Notes: a model not told the origin generated them from the letters alone. Counted from the first letter of the stretch, positions 16,983-26,374 are shown. The stretch is DNA of 64,000 bases from AcAMD-5 sp044343935 (GCA_044343935.1 JBIJDU010000001.1:62001-126000), one strand, 5' to 3'. Translations and numbers: made by a program.

Positions 16983-17936
16983 ATGGCTAAAAAAGTTCTC
17001 ATTGCTGCCCCGCGCGGCTATTGCGCTGGTGTAGATCGAGCAGTTATTACAGTAGAGCAAACCTTAGATTTATATGGTGCGCCAGTTTATGTCCGCAAGC
17101 AAATTGTGCATAACAAACATGTAGTAGAGGACTTAGAAGCTCGCGGCGCAATTTTCGTTGAAGAATTAGATGAAGTGCCACCAGGCAGCACGGTAGTTTT
17201 CTCAGCACATGGTGTTTCACCGGCCGTTCATGCGCAAGCTGCTGTATTGAATTTAAAAACAATTGATGCCACCTGCCCGTTGGTAACTAAAGTGCATCAG
17301 GAAGCTAAGCGATTTGCCGCTGAGGATTATCAGATTTTGTTGATCGGCCATGAAGGTCATGAAGAGGTTGAAGGAACTGCGGGTGAAGCGCCAGAACATA
17401 TTCAACTTGTTGATGGCTTGGATGCCGCAGATAACGTCAAGATTGATCCAAATCGACCAGTTGCTTGGTTGTCGCAAACCACGCTTTCCGTTGATGAGAC
17501 CATCGAAACGGTAGATCGACTTCGTGCGCGGTTGCCAATGCTGATTGATCCACCAAGCGATGACATCTGCTACGCAACTCAAAATCGACAAGGTGCAGTT
17601 AAGGCAATAGCACCACAAGTTGACCTATTAATTGTGGTTGGCTCTGGCAACTCCAGCAACAGCGTTAGATTGGTTGAAGTTGGCCTGGAAGCAGGAGCCA
17701 AAGCCTCTTACCGAGTTGATAATTTCACTGAATGTAAAGAGGAATGGTTAGCAGGTGTGGAGACGGTTGGCTTGACGTCAGGTGCATCAGTGCCCGAATC
17801 ACTAGTTGACGGCGTACTCAACTGGTTAGCCGAGCGCGGATTTGGCGATGTGGAAGAAGTTAAAACCGCCGAAGAGCGATTAGTTTTTGCTACCCCACCA
17901 GAGCTTCGCAAAGCACAAAAAGCCGCAACTAAATAA
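16983..17936 (+). CDS. ispH: 4-hydroxy-3-methylbut-2-enyl diphosphate reductase
   Basis: The last step of the MEP pathway, making isopentenyl and dimethylallyl diphosphate with an iron-sulfur cluster. The three cluster cysteines lie in PRGYCAGVDRAV, IDATCPLVTKVH and DDICYATQNRQGAV; the substrate histidines in VHNKHVVEDL and FSAHGVSP and the TSGASVPESLV motif are present. 317 residues, normal length. It has its own leaderless promoter (TATTCT). It ends one base before the convergent membrane-protein gene, with no spacer. Confidence 0.97.
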   Translation: MAKKVLIAAPRGYCAGVDRAVITVEQTLDLYGAPVYVRKQIVHNKHVVEDLEARGAIFVEELDEVPPGSTVVFSAHGVSPAVHAQAAVLNLKTIDATCPLVTKVHQEAKRFAAEDYQILLIGHEGHEEVEGTAGEAPEHIQLVDGLDAADNVKIDPNRPVAWLSQTTLSVDETIETVDRLRARLPMLIDPPSDDICYATQNRQGAVKAIAPQVDLLIVVGSGNSSNSVRLVEVGLEAGAKASYRVDNFTECKEEWLAGVETVGLTSGASVPESLVDGVLNWLAERGFGDVEEVKTAEERLVFATPPELRKAQKAATK

Positions 17937-18407
17937 TTATTTTCGGTTAGCAATTTTGTAAAGCAAATAGCTAATTGCAAATGCAGTCAACAAAAACGGC
18001 GCTAAATTTGATAGTCGAGTAAAAATCGTTGCGCCTAATTGATTTATTGGATTGGCGGATTGAATAATTCCAATCAAATCTGGCAAGGTCACCGCCACTA
18101 AATAAGCGGCTGGAGGCGTGGCGACTAAATAAGCAAGATCAGCTTCGTTCAACATGCCCCGACCAATTAGCACTAGTGCAATGCCGGCAACTCCGGTGAT
18201 TATCCCGATTTCACCTCGAAGCCAATCTTCAATTGCGGCAGTAAGGCTGAGCACCATAAACATAACCAAGATAAATCGGCCAGTGCGCGGCGTATCGACA
18301 ACTTCAGGTATCACCCGGCGACGTGATGCCACAGCGGGCCGAGCGTTATCGGCTAACTCACCGGATGCACCAATCGCTCGGTAAAGCTGTCCTGGTTTCT
18401 GTGCCAT
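17937..18407 (-). CDS. Four-helix membrane protein, DUF6542-like
   Basis: A protein of about 156 residues: a polar start (MAQKPGQLYRAIG), then four hydrophobic helices (GRFILVMFMVLSLTAAI, IGIITGVAGIALVLIGRGML, a third at YLVATPPAAYLVAVTLPDL and a last at LAPFLLTAFAISYLLYK). Layout and position beside ispH and ychF resemble actinobacterial DUF6542 proteins, function unknown. The open frame runs to 18521, but TACGAT lies seven bases before the ATG at 18407, which I take as the start. Confidence 0.65.
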   Translation of the reverse strand: MAQKPGQLYRAIGASGELADNARPAVASRRRVIPEVVDTPRTGRFILVMFMVLSLTAAIEDWLRGEIGIITGVAGIALVLIGRGMLNEADLAYLVATPPAAYLVAVTLPDLIGIIQSANPINQLGATIFTRLSNLAPFLLTAFAISYLLYKIANRK

Positions 18408-18444
18408 ATCTACCATCGTAATGAGTATCCCTAGGATTGCCGCC
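18408..18444. promoter_or_regulatory. Facing leaderless promoters, DUF6542-like gene and ychF
   Basis: Within 37 bases, TACGAT (18415-18420, bottom strand) serves the membrane-protein gene and TAGGAT (18432-18437) serves ychF, each seven bases from its ATG. Confidence 0.7.
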
Positions 18445-19518
18445 ATGGCGCTCACAATTGGAATTGTTGGCCTGCCCAATGTAGGCAAATCAACGATGTT
18501 TAACGCATTAACTCGAAGCAACGTCCTTGCCGCAAACTATCCATTTGCCACCATTGAACCTAACGTAGGTGTGGTTGGCGTACCTGATGCCAGGTTAAAT
18601 GTTTTGGCGAAAATGTTCGGTTCCGAAAAGATTCTGCCAGCAACAGTTTCGTTTGTTGATATTGCTGGCATTGTGAAAGGTGCCAGCGAAGGCGCGGGAT
18701 TAGGAAACAAATTCCTGGCTAACATTCGAGAGGCAGATGCAATCTGCCAAGTGATTCGCGGCTTTGCCGATCCAGATGTAATTCACGTTGATGGGCGAAT
18801 CTCACCAAAAGACGATATTGAAACCATCAATACTGAATTGATTTTGGCAGACCTACAGACCTTAGAAAAAGCGATTCCGCGACTACAAAAAGAAGCACGA
18901 AACGACAAATCTAAGCAGGAAGCTTTAGTTGCGGCTGAAGCTGCCCAAAAAATCCTGAACGAGGGCAAAACTATCTTTGCATCTGGTGTTGATCGCGAAC
19001 CATTGCGCGAACTATTCCTGCTAACCGCAAAGCCATTCTTATACGTTTTCAATGTGGATGATGCTGGTTTAATGGACGCAGCAGCTAAAGCTCAGATGCA
19101 AGCAATCGTTGCGCCAGCCGAAGCAATTTTCTTAGATGCCAGATTGGAAACTGAATTACTTGAGCTTAGCGATGAGGAAGCCCTTGAGTTGTTAAGCAGC
19201 GTGGGTCAGACTGAATCTGGCTTAAGCACGCTGGCTCGAGTTGGCTTTAATACGCTTGGGCTGCAAACTTATTTAACTGCTGGACCAAAAGAAGCTAGAG
19301 CTTGGACTATTCCAAAAGGCGCTACTGCCCCAGAGGCAGCTGGCGTTATTCACACGGACTTTCAGCGAGGCTTTATTAAGGCTGAAATAGTTGGCTTTGA
19401 TGATTTAGTTAAGTCTGGATCGATGGCTGAAGCTAAATCAAAAGGACTGGTTCGCACTGAGGGTAAAGAGTATGTGATGGCCGATGGTGATGTTGTTGAG
19501 TTTAGATTCAACGTTTAA
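18445..19518 (+). CDS. ychF: Ribosome-associated ATPase YchF (Obg family)
   Basis: An Obg-family P-loop protein that prefers ATP and binds the ribosome, acting in stress and translation control. Motifs: GIVGLPNVGKSTMFNALT (G1), VSFVDIAGIVKGASEGAGLGN (G3, split here by family usage), YVFNVDDAG in place of the GTP-specific NKxD, and the C-terminal TGS domain (TAGPKEARAWTIPKGATA). An upstream in-frame ATG at 18421 adds eight residues, but MALTIGIVG is the standard start. The stop overlaps the S9 peptidase stop by four bases. Confidence 0.95.
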   Translation: MALTIGIVGLPNVGKSTMFNALTRSNVLAANYPFATIEPNVGVVGVPDARLNVLAKMFGSEKILPATVSFVDIAGIVKGASEGAGLGNKFLANIREADAICQVIRGFADPDVIHVDGRISPKDDIETINTELILADLQTLEKAIPRLQKEARNDKSKQEALVAAEAAQKILNEGKTIFASGVDREPLRELFLLTAKPFLYVFNVDDAGLMDAAAKAQMQAIVAPAEAIFLDARLETELLELSDEEALELLSSVGQTESGLSTLARVGFNTLGLQTYLTAGPKEARAWTIPKGATAPEAAGVIHTDFQRGFIKAEIVGFDDLVKSGSMAEAKSKGLVRTEGKEYVMADGDVVEFRFNV

Positions 19519-21560
19519 AGCTGCTTAAACATCTCTAACTCAGTCTTTAACAGTGTTTCAGTTACTGACACTTGCGGTGTCATGTGAGTGACGTTTGATA
19601 ATGGCAAGAATTGATGCTGTAATCCCAAATTAATTAGGTGAGCTGATAACTGCAAGCTATGAGCTGCTAACACGTTGTCATCAGCTAAGCCATGCACAAT
19701 TAGTAACTTGCCAATTCGAGTTGGATTTAATGTCAACAGCGAGTTTTGATCGTAGGTAACCGGGTCATTGGCTGGATGGCCTAGGTAGCGCTCCGTGTAT
19801 GCCGAGTCATACAACCGCCATTCCGTAACGGGCGCACCAGCAACAGCAACTTTAAAAATGTCTGGCTGCACCATAGTTGCCAGCGCACTTAGATAACCAC
19901 CAAATGACCACCCTCGAATGCCAACTCGGTCTACATCAAGCACGCCAGGTAGCTCTTTATTTGCTTGCTCCAGCGCTGCTATTTGGCAATCAAGTGATGC
20001 GGTGAAGTTTTTAGTAATGGCATGTTCCCAATGCACATTTACTCCGGGCGAGCCCAGACCATCAGAAACAATTACGGCAAATCCTTGATCGGCAAACCAT
20101 TGATCCAGCGCATATTTGCGCTTGGTGCCAAGCACGAGTTGCGCATGTGGCCCGCCATACGGCGACATAATCACTGGCAGCGGTCCAGTTGCTGAATTTG
20201 GTAATAACACCACCGTGCGATTTGTTTGGGTATCACGTAATCGAGTTAAGTTAATCTGGATATTTGGTGCGAATGAATAATCTTCTAACGTAAAGGAGTT
20301 ATCCGAAGTAATCACCTGATATATCGGATCTTGATTAAAACTAGTTGTCATTATTACTCGCACCAAAGCAGTTGCAGCAAGCAAACTGGAATATTGTCCA
20401 GCGGAAGTTAATTCGATAATCTCACCATCTTGTACTTGCAAGATTTGATTAAAAGCAGAATCAGTTGTGGCTTCGATTAGTGCTAACTCTTCGTTGCTAA
20501 AGCCAATATTGCGGACATACCAATTAGTTGGTGTTACTGGTTCACTATTTCGATACAACCGACGCTGATTCCCATAAAAATCGTCTCGCACATCCCATCT
20601 AGTTTCACCGTGTGCCCGATGCAGTTTCGGTGAACTCTCCACCCAAGTTTGCTGTTGCACCATATCCATGATTTTTGCGCCTGCAGATAAGTCAAACTTC
20701 AGATGGTGCTGCTGCTGCTGACTTCGGTCTAACACAATTGCATAAACGCTCTGGTTGTCACTCCAGCCTGCTTGTGATAGATAAGGAAAGTTTTCAATAT
20801 CCCACGAAATTGCTTGGGATCCAGTGCGAGCTGCGAATATTCGAAGTCCAATTCGAGGGTTTTCAGTACCAGCAAATGGGAATTTGTGATCAGCTATAGG
20901 TTTTGTTGGTTGAGCTAAGTCAGCAATTGCGATTTTGCTAACCATGGTGTCATCAAAGTATTGCACCAAGATTCGCTCACCATCAGGGGAAAACCAAAAC
21001 CCATTGGATCTGCCAAACTCTTCTGCACTTAGGAAATCAGCTAATCCCCAAGTGTGATGGTCATTAGGTGTAATTTGATATCCAAGGTGCAACGCATCAG
21101 TTGGAATTACCCATACCGAACTATTACGCACGCAAGCAATAGTTGTGCCATCAGAACTTAATTGCGGATCAAATACATCAGTTAAGTCAGCTAACTCAAT
21201 TTTAATTTCTTCATTAATACGCAAAACAAAGAGTGTGCCACTAAGTGAAAAAACTAATTCAGTGCCAGCTTTAGAAGCTGAAAATGAAGTAATGCCTGCC
21301 CCAGATTCTCGGAGCCGCTCGCGCCGTGCCTTTTCGGCCTCGGGTAGATCGGACGCAATCTCGACATCAGCCGGGTTAAAGATAACTCTGATTTCACCAG
21401 TTGCTAAATTCAATTGTTTGAGTTGCAACACTGGGTCGGTTGGACCGGTGCTCTGCAGAAAATAAACACCGGCATCAGTTATTGCAAATGATCTGGGTGC
21501 ACCATTGCGAAAGCGACCAGAGGCAGCGTATTGACTAATAAAGGTTTCCGAGTTACTCAC
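19515..21560 (-). CDS. S9 family peptidase (dipeptidyl peptidase IV-like)
   Basis: A prolyl-oligopeptidase-clan serine peptidase of about 681 residues. The first ~430 form a beta-propeller DPP-IV N-terminal domain, and the rest is the alpha/beta hydrolase. The catalytic Ser is in GIRGWSFGGYLSALA, Asp in HGLADDNVLAAHS and His in NVTHMTPQ. No signal peptide, so it probably digests imported peptides in the cytoplasm. TACCTT lies six bases before a GTG at 21560, which I prefer over the ATG two codons earlier. Divergent from a small membrane-protein gene. Confidence 0.9.
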   Translation of the reverse strand: MSNSETFISQYAASGRFRNGAPRSFAITDAGVYFLQSTGPTDPVLQLKQLNLATGEIRVIFNPADVEIASDLPEAEKARRERLRESGAGITSFSASKAGTELVFSLSGTLFVLRINEEIKIELADLTDVFDPQLSSDGTTIACVRNSSVWVIPTDALHLGYQITPNDHHTWGLADFLSAEEFGRSNGFWFSPDGERILVQYFDDTMVSKIAIADLAQPTKPIADHKFPFAGTENPRIGLRIFAARTGSQAISWDIENFPYLSQAGWSDNQSVYAIVLDRSQQQQHHLKFDLSAGAKIMDMVQQQTWVESSPKLHRAHGETRWDVRDDFYGNQRRLYRNSEPVTPTNWYVRNIGFSNEELALIEATTDSAFNQILQVQDGEIIELTSAGQYSSLLAATALVRVIMTTSFNQDPIYQVITSDNSFTLEDYSFAPNIQINLTRLRDTQTNRTVVLLPNSATGPLPVIMSPYGGPHAQLVLGTKRKYALDQWFADQGFAVIVSDGLGSPGVNVHWEHAITKNFTASLDCQIAALEQANKELPGVLDVDRVGIRGWSFGGYLSALATMVQPDIFKVAVAGAPVTEWRLYDSAYTERYLGHPANDPVTYDQNSLLTLNPTRIGKLLIVHGLADDNVLAAHSLQLSAHLINLGLQHQFLPLSNVTHMTPQVSVTETLLKTELEMFKQL

Positions 21561-21623
21561 CCGCATAAGGTAGTGGGAAAGTTGTGCGGTTGCCCTCAGG
21601 GTAGTGGGGCATAGGCTACGGCT
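21561..21623. promoter_or_regulatory. Divergent leaderless promoters, S9 peptidase and membrane protein
   Basis: TACCTT (21567-21572, bottom strand) is six bases from the peptidase GTG, and TAGGCT (21612-21617) six bases from the ATG at 21624. Confidence 0.65.
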
Positions 21624-21995
21624 ATGCAGATTACGACCTGGCTGAGTTCGGCAATCATTGCGTTATTAACCAGCACTATCGCGGTGTTTTTGAGCTCCTC
21701 GGTTTATGGCGAAATACCGGTGGGATCAATCCTGGCAGCAGGATTGATTTTTTTCGCTACCCGATATCTAAAGAAAACCAGAGATTCATTTTGGCAATCA
21801 TCGCTAGTAATTATCTTTTGGGGTCTGATTACATTTAGAGCAGCTACCCCAACCGCAATGGGTGATTTAATTTTAATTGAAGACCAATTCACTTGGTGGT
21901 ACGTTGGCTTAACTGGCAGCGCTGCGCTTATCTCGTTAATCATTCCGTCTAAGTCGGTGGCAAAATCGCCCGACGCAGCTGAGTTCCCGAACTAG
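21624..21995 (+). CDS. Small polytopic membrane protein, unknown
   Basis: A 123-residue protein with about four hydrophobic segments (TTWLSSAIIALLTSTIAVFL, VGSILAAGLIFFATRYL, SSLVIIFWGLITFRAA, WWYVGLTGSAALISLII) and a polar tail. I do not recognise the family; it resembles small actinobacterial membrane proteins of unknown role. Evidence for translation is the TAGGCT box six bases before the ATG and the good reading frame. Its last 47 bases overlap the end of cysS on the other strand, a long overlap even for this window. Confidence 0.68.
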   Translation: MQITTWLSSAIIALLTSTIAVFLSSSVYGEIPVGSILAAGLIFFATRYLKKTRDSFWQSSLVIIFWGLITFRAATPTAMGDLILIEDQFTWWYVGLTGSAALISLIIPSKSVAKSPDAAEFPN

Positions 21996-23337
21996 CATCA
22001 CTAACTTCATAACCCAACTGAGTTAATTCGTCTCGCAATTGATCGCTCAGCGCCCAATTCTTTTGGATTCTAGCCTCGCTGCGCTGCCTAACTAAATTCT
22101 TAATTTCATCGGATAACTCAAGTGGCGCATTCGTTAAATTCAGTTTTAGTAAATCTGCCGCAGTTGCAATGGCATTTGCCCGAGCGCTAGGTGATTTTGA
22201 TAGTGATTTCTCTTTGGCGCGCAGTGCAAGCACTGCGTCAGCAGTGTTTAGATTGTTCAATAAATGGTGGGACATCTCAGCTTTAAGTTCATCATCAATC
22301 ACTGTTGCTACCTCAATTTGATCGCTCCAGCGACGAATGGTTTGTTCTGCTGCCACCAAGGAATCCCAAGTTAGATTTAGTTGTTGCCGGAAGTGATTCT
22401 CTAAAAATACTAATCTAACCGCGGCCGGTGAGATGTTTGCTGCCATTACATCTCGCAGTAGCACAACATTGTTGGTGCTTTTTGACATCTTTCTACCTTC
22501 AAAGAGTAAATGTTCGGCATGCACCCAAGCACCAACCACTTCGGTGCCAGTTAAGCTGTTTGATTGTGCTCGTTCATTTTCATGATGCGGAAAGCGCAGG
22601 TCAATACCGCCAGTATGAATATCAAAGTGATTTCCAAACGCATTAAGTGACATCACCGTGCATTCAATGTGCCAGCCAGGAAAACCCACTCCCCACGGGG
22701 TATCCCAAGTAAGTTGAGTACGACGCTCATCACTTGTTTTCCAAAGCGCCCAATCGCCATGAAATTTTTTGGCCGCATTTACTTCACCATCAAAGCGATG
22801 CCCAGGTTTTAGTTGATCTAGCGTGTTACCACTGATGGCACCATAACTTGGGAATTTATTGGCACTAAAAAAAACTGAACCATCATCACCTTGATAAGCA
22901 AATCCCAATTCAATCAATTTAGCAATTACATCAACCATCTGATCAATGGTTTCACTAGCGCGCGGTGTTTGATCTGGCAGTTGGACATTCAAGGCAGTTA
23001 GATCAGCAAAATATTGGGCTTCATATTTGCGGGCAATGTCTAATGCGGTGACATTCTCAATTGCAGCTTGCTGCAGCATTTTGTCCTGTCCTGGATCTGC
23101 TGCTTCGAGCCCAGTGTCATCAACCATATGACCAACGTCGGTGATGTTCTGCACCACCACAGCTTCAATATCAGCGCTGGCAAGTGCGGTTCTAATTAGG
23201 TCGGGTAATAAGAAACTGCGTAAGTTTCCTAAGTGAACATCCCGATAGACAGTTGGTCCGCAGGCATAGATCTTCACCGGAGATTTAGCAGAAATGGCTG
23301 CTAAATCACGAGATTTAGTGTCATAGATGCGGAGCAT
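21949..23337 (-). CDS. cysS: Cysteine--tRNA ligase
   Basis: Charges tRNA-Cys. Class I features are ACGPTVYRDVHLGNLRSF (HIGH region, here HLGN), GWHIECTVMS, TGGIDLRFPHHENERAQS for zinc and Cys recognition, and KMSKS. 462 residues. The HIGH region and the loop VGHMVDDTGLEAADPGQDKM belong to the less common CysRS variant, not the usual actinobacterial form. Mycothiol ligase MshC is a related enzyme, but the full-length C-terminal domain (NWALSDQLRDELTQLGYEV) marks this as a tRNA ligase. TAGGCT six bases before the ATG implies a leaderless mRNA. Confidence 0.92.
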   Translation of the reverse strand: MLRIYDTKSRDLAAISAKSPVKIYACGPTVYRDVHLGNLRSFLLPDLIRTALASADIEAVVVQNITDVGHMVDDTGLEAADPGQDKMLQQAAIENVTALDIARKYEAQYFADLTALNVQLPDQTPRASETIDQMVDVIAKLIELGFAYQGDDGSVFFSANKFPSYGAISGNTLDQLKPGHRFDGEVNAAKKFHGDWALWKTSDERRTQLTWDTPWGVGFPGWHIECTVMSLNAFGNHFDIHTGGIDLRFPHHENERAQSNSLTGTEVVGAWVHAEHLLFEGRKMSKSTNNVVLLRDVMAANISPAAVRLVFLENHFRQQLNLTWDSLVAAEQTIRRWSDQIEVATVIDDELKAEMSHHLLNNLNTADAVLALRAKEKSLSKSPSARANAIATAADLLKLNLTNAPLELSDEIKNLVRQRSEARIQKNWALSDQLRDELTQLGYEVSDASSGTQLRRAILPPT

Positions 23338-23349
23338 GGGTTAAGCCTA
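23338..23349 (-). promoter_or_regulatory. Leaderless promoter of cysS
   Basis: On the bottom strand TAGGCT (23344-23349) is followed by TAACCC and the cysS ATG, with no ribosome site. Confidence 0.65.
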
Positions 23350-23431
23350 GAAGGAAATTGCTCGCGGCGTTGCATTTGCTTTGCGGGCGAGAGGCGATAA
23401 TCTGCGCCTAAGCAATTTGAGGAGTGGCCCA

Positions 23432-23752
23432 ATGACTTATGTGATTACCGAAGCCTGCATTGATACGCAAGACAAGTCCTGCATTGAAGAATGCCCAGTT
23501 GACTGTATTTACGAAGGTGATCGCATGCTGTACATCCACCCAGATGAATGCGTGGACTGCGGCGCTTGTGAGCCAGTCTGCCCGGTTGAGGCAATTTTTT
23601 ATGAAGATGATGTACCAGCTGAATTAAGTAACTACACTGCAATTAATCGCGACTTCTTCGTTGAGATTGGCTCACCAGGTGGCGCTAGCAAAGTGGGCCG
23701 CGTAGGCAAAGATGTTGATGTGGTTGCGGCAATGCCACCAAAGGCAAGTTAG
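23432..23752 (+). CDS. fdxA: Seven-iron ferredoxin FdxA
   Basis: A 106-residue [3Fe-4S][4Fe-4S] ferredoxin of the actinobacterial type. The first cluster motif, CIEECPVDCIYEGDRMLYI, lacks one cysteine of the four-cysteine set, giving the 3Fe site; CVDCGACEPVCPVEAI binds the 4Fe cluster. It probably carries electrons for cytochrome P450s or other oxidoreductases. The frame extends upstream, but GAGGAG eight bases before the ATG at 23432 fixes the start. dapC begins three bases after its stop. Confidence 0.94.
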   Translation: MTYVITEACIDTQDKSCIEECPVDCIYEGDRMLYIHPDECVDCGACEPVCPVEAIFYEDDVPAELSNYTAINRDFFVEIGSPGGASKVGRVGKDVDVVAAMPPKAS

Positions 23753-23755
23753 TTC

Positions 23756-24838
23756 TTGCTCGCTGATCAATTACCCGACTTCCCGTGGGATTTGCTGCAA
23801 CCGGCAGCAAAATTAGCTGCGAATCATCCAGCTGGCTTAATTGATTTATCCGTTGGCACCCCAGTTGATTCGGTTGCACCGGAAATTCAGGCTGCTGCTG
23901 CTGCCGCACTTGATGCTCATGCTTATCCGTTAACTGCTGGTACCAGTGAATTGATTGCGGCACAAAAAACTTGGTTAACTAAAGTTGCCGCTGCTGATGC
24001 AACTGCTCTTGGCACTATTCCAACTATTGGCTCAAAAGAGGCAGTAGCGCTATTGCCGTTCTTAGTTGGATTATCTAGAAATAGTAAAATTGCAATTCCA
24101 AAGTTGGCATATCCAACATATGCTGTTGGTGCATTAGCAGTTGGTGCAACCGTGGTGCTTGCTGATAAACCAGCAGAGTTAACTGAGTCAGTGGATTTTG
24201 TTTGGCTTAATTCACCATCGAATCCAACTGGAAATGTGTTATCTAAATCAGAACTGATCAGTTGGATTAAATATTCCCGCGATACTGACACCATCGTTGC
24301 TAGTGATGAATGTTATTTAACGCTAGGCTGGGATGAAACTCCAATTTCGATTCTCAATACCGAACTTACTGGTGGTAACTATCGCAATCTAATTGCGCTG
24401 CATTCGCTATCTAAACGATCATCACTAGCTGGTTATCGAGCGGCAGCAATTTCAGGTGATAAGGAAATTGTTAACTCATTGTTGCAAGTTAGAAAGCATC
24501 TAGGATTAATTACGCCAACCCCAAGTCAAGCAGCAGCAACTGCGGCTTGGTTAGATGACGCACATGCGCTAAATCAGCGCGAGGTTTATCAAAATCGCAG
24601 AACCTTGATGCAGCAAGCCTTTCGCTCGGCTGGATTTGAAATCTCACACTCAGTTGCCGGACTGTACTTATGGCTAACTCGCGATGAAGATTGCTGGACC
24701 AGTGTTAATTGGTTGGCCGAGCGCGGAGTGTTAGTGGCGCCGGGAATTTTCTATGGCGAGGCTGGTAGAAAATTTATTCGAGCAGCGATGACTGAAACTG
24801 ATGCAAAAATTAATCAGTTGCGTGACCGATTAATGTAG
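23756..24838 (+). CDS. dapC: Succinyldiaminopimelate transaminase DapC
   Basis: A fold-type I PLP aminotransferase of 360 residues that makes N-succinyl-LL-2,6-diaminopimelate for lysine and peptidoglycan. The start LPDFPWDLLQPAAK is typical of actinobacterial DapC. VWLNSPSNPTGNV, ASDECYLTLGW and the PLP lysine in HSLSKRSSLAGYR are present. The TTG start is three bases after fdxA, the usual gene pairing. Its end overlaps the convergent dapD by nine bases, so two successive enzymes of the pathway are transcribed toward each other. Confidence 0.93.
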   Translation: MLADQLPDFPWDLLQPAAKLAANHPAGLIDLSVGTPVDSVAPEIQAAAAAALDAHAYPLTAGTSELIAAQKTWLTKVAAADATALGTIPTIGSKEAVALLPFLVGLSRNSKIAIPKLAYPTYAVGALAVGATVVLADKPAELTESVDFVWLNSPSNPTGNVLSKSELISWIKYSRDTDTIVASDECYLTLGWDETPISILNTELTGGNYRNLIALHSLSKRSSLAGYRAAAISGDKEIVNSLLQVRKHLGLITPTPSQAAATAAWLDDAHALNQREVYQNRRTLMQQAFRSAGFEISHSVAGLYLWLTRDEDCWTSVNWLAERGVLVAPGIFYGEAGRKFIRAAMTETDAKINQLRDRLM

Positions 24839-25738
24839 TGCTTGGTTTAGACCGCCCCAGGTTCCAGTTTTCGATATTGCTTCGATAGCGCCAGTTTGGC
24901 TGTTGCGTCTGAATAACAAACCTGATTCGCCAGATAGTGATGCGGCTTTAATAGTTTTGCCATCAGGTAATAACACTTTGCTGCCAGCAGTTAGATAAAG
25001 CCCAGCCTCAACAATGCAGTTATCGCCAAGTGAAATACCAATACCTGCGTTAGCACCAATTAAACAATTCTCACCAATTCTAATAATTTCTTTTCCGCCG
25101 CCAGATAGCGTGCCCATAATTGATGCACCGCCACCAATATCGCTGCCAGCACCAACTGTTACGCCAGCACTAATTCGGCCTTCCACCATCGATTGGCCTA
25201 ATGTGCCAGCGTTGAAGTTCACAAATCCTTCATGCATTACTACCGTGCCCTCGGCCAGATGTGCCCCTAATCGAACTCGATCAGCATCAGCAATTCGTAC
25301 GCCAGTTGGCACCACATAATCCAGCATTCGAGGAAAACGATCTACACCTAAAATCAAATCGGCAATACCGCGTTGCCGTTGTTGCTGCACATAACTGCTG
25401 GCATGCTCAACTGGTACCGGACCGGTTGCCGTCCAAGCGGCATTAGCTAGTAAGCCAAAGATGCCATCGAGATTTATGCCATGGGGTTTAACTAAACGAT
25501 GCGAAAGTAGATGTAATCGGAGATAGACATCAAGCGCATCAGTTGGTGCGGTGGTTAAGTCATTAATTACCACAGTTACAACGCGCTTGGTAACCAATTC
25601 ACTGGCATGATTAGGCAGCGTTAGCTGCACCTCAGTTGGTTTTTGGGTTATTGCTGGAGCCGGGAAATAAGCATCTAGCACGGTATCGCCAGCAAATGTG
25701 GCAACACCAACTGCGGCAGCACTGAGTTTGGTTTCCAT
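24830..25738 (-). CDS. dapD: Tetrahydrodipicolinate N-succinyltransferase DapD
   Basis: Adds succinyl from succinyl-CoA to tetrahydrodipicolinate in the succinylase branch of DAP synthesis. The C-terminal half is a left-handed beta helix of hexapeptide repeats (VRLGAHLAEGTVVMHEGFVNFNAG region, then GAGSDIGGGASIMGTLSGGG and IGENCLIGANAGIGISLG). The layout, with a long N-terminal alpha/beta domain, is the actinobacterial DapD type. 302 residues. TACGGT is six bases upstream of the ATG and there is no ribosome site. Confidence 0.95.
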   Translation of the reverse strand: METKLSAAAVGVATFAGDTVLDAYFPAPAITQKPTEVQLTLPNHASELVTKRVVTVVINDLTTAPTDALDVYLRLHLLSHRLVKPHGINLDGIFGLLANAAWTATGPVPVEHASSYVQQQRQRGIADLILGVDRFPRMLDYVVPTGVRIADADRVRLGAHLAEGTVVMHEGFVNFNAGTLGQSMVEGRISAGVTVGAGSDIGGGASIMGTLSGGGKEIIRIGENCLIGANAGIGISLGDNCIVEAGLYLTAGSKVLLPDGKTIKAASLSGESGLLFRRNSQTGAIEAISKTGTWGGLNQALH

Positions 25739-25750
25739 GCCCGTACCGTA
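25739..25750 (-). promoter_or_regulatory. Leaderless promoter of dapD
   Basis: TACGGT (25745-25750, bottom strand), six bases, then the dapD ATG. Confidence 0.65.
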
Positions 25751-25777
25751 AGGGATGGCACAAGAAGTGAAGGGCTT

Positions 25778-26374
25778 ATGACATCAGTTTGTGTATTTTG
25801 TGCGGCAAATCAGCAGATTGATCCGATCCATATCCAGCATGCATATGACCTTGGTTATGCCATTGGAGCTAAAGGTTGGCGGCTGGTTTCTGGTGGTGGC
25901 TCAGTTTCTTCCATGGGTGCGGTAACTAAAGGTGCGCGAGCTGCTGGCGGCGAAACTGTTGGCGTTATTCCAAAGGCGTTGTTGGAGCGTGAAGTTGCTG
26001 ATTTAGCTTCCACGGAACTTATCTCAGTTACTGATATGCGAACTCGTAAAGCAGAAATGGAACGGTTAGCTGATGCCTTTATTGTGTTGCCTGGTGGCAT
26101 TGGCACCCTAGAAGAGTTTTTTGAGATCTGGGTGGCGCGCTCACTTGGCATGCATAACAAACCAGTAATCGTGTTAGATCCCGATGCGATGTATCAGCCG
26201 TTGCAGGATTGGTTAGCGCAAATTACTGCTGCTGGTTTTGTCACTAATGAAGCGGCATATTGTGTTTATTGGACCGCAGATATTGCTGATGCACTAACTC
26301 GCATTGAGCAAGAATTGGCGGCACCGTTTGAAGCAAAACCAACCGAAGCTGGCGTAATGGAAGCGGAGCTCTAA
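25778..26374 (+). CDS. LOG-family nucleoside monophosphate phosphoribohydrolase
   Basis: A 198-residue Rossmann-fold protein of the LOG (TIGR00730) family, which splits N6-modified AMP or similar nucleotides into base and ribose 5-phosphate. The motif LPGGIGTLEEFFE (PGGxGTxxE) and the upstream SGGGSVSSMGAVTKGA are visible. Mycobacterial Rv1205 is the likely counterpart and also lies near dapD. GAAGGG precedes the ATG. The next gene starts directly after its stop codon, so the two are one transcript. Confidence 0.9.
   Translation: MTSVCVFCAANQQIDPIHIQHAYDLGYAIGAKGWRLVSGGGSVSSMGAVTKGARAAGGETVGVIPKALLEREVADLASTELISVTDMRTRKAEMERLADAFIVLPGGIGTLEEFFEIWVARSLGMHNKPVIVLDPDAMYQPLQDWLAQITAAGFVTNEAAYCVYWTADIADALTRIEQELAAPFEAKPTEAGVMEAEL

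Noticed and set aside
23756..24838. Histidinol-phosphate or aspartate aminotransferase
   Set aside because: The LPDFPWD start and the fdxA pairing are typical of DapC.
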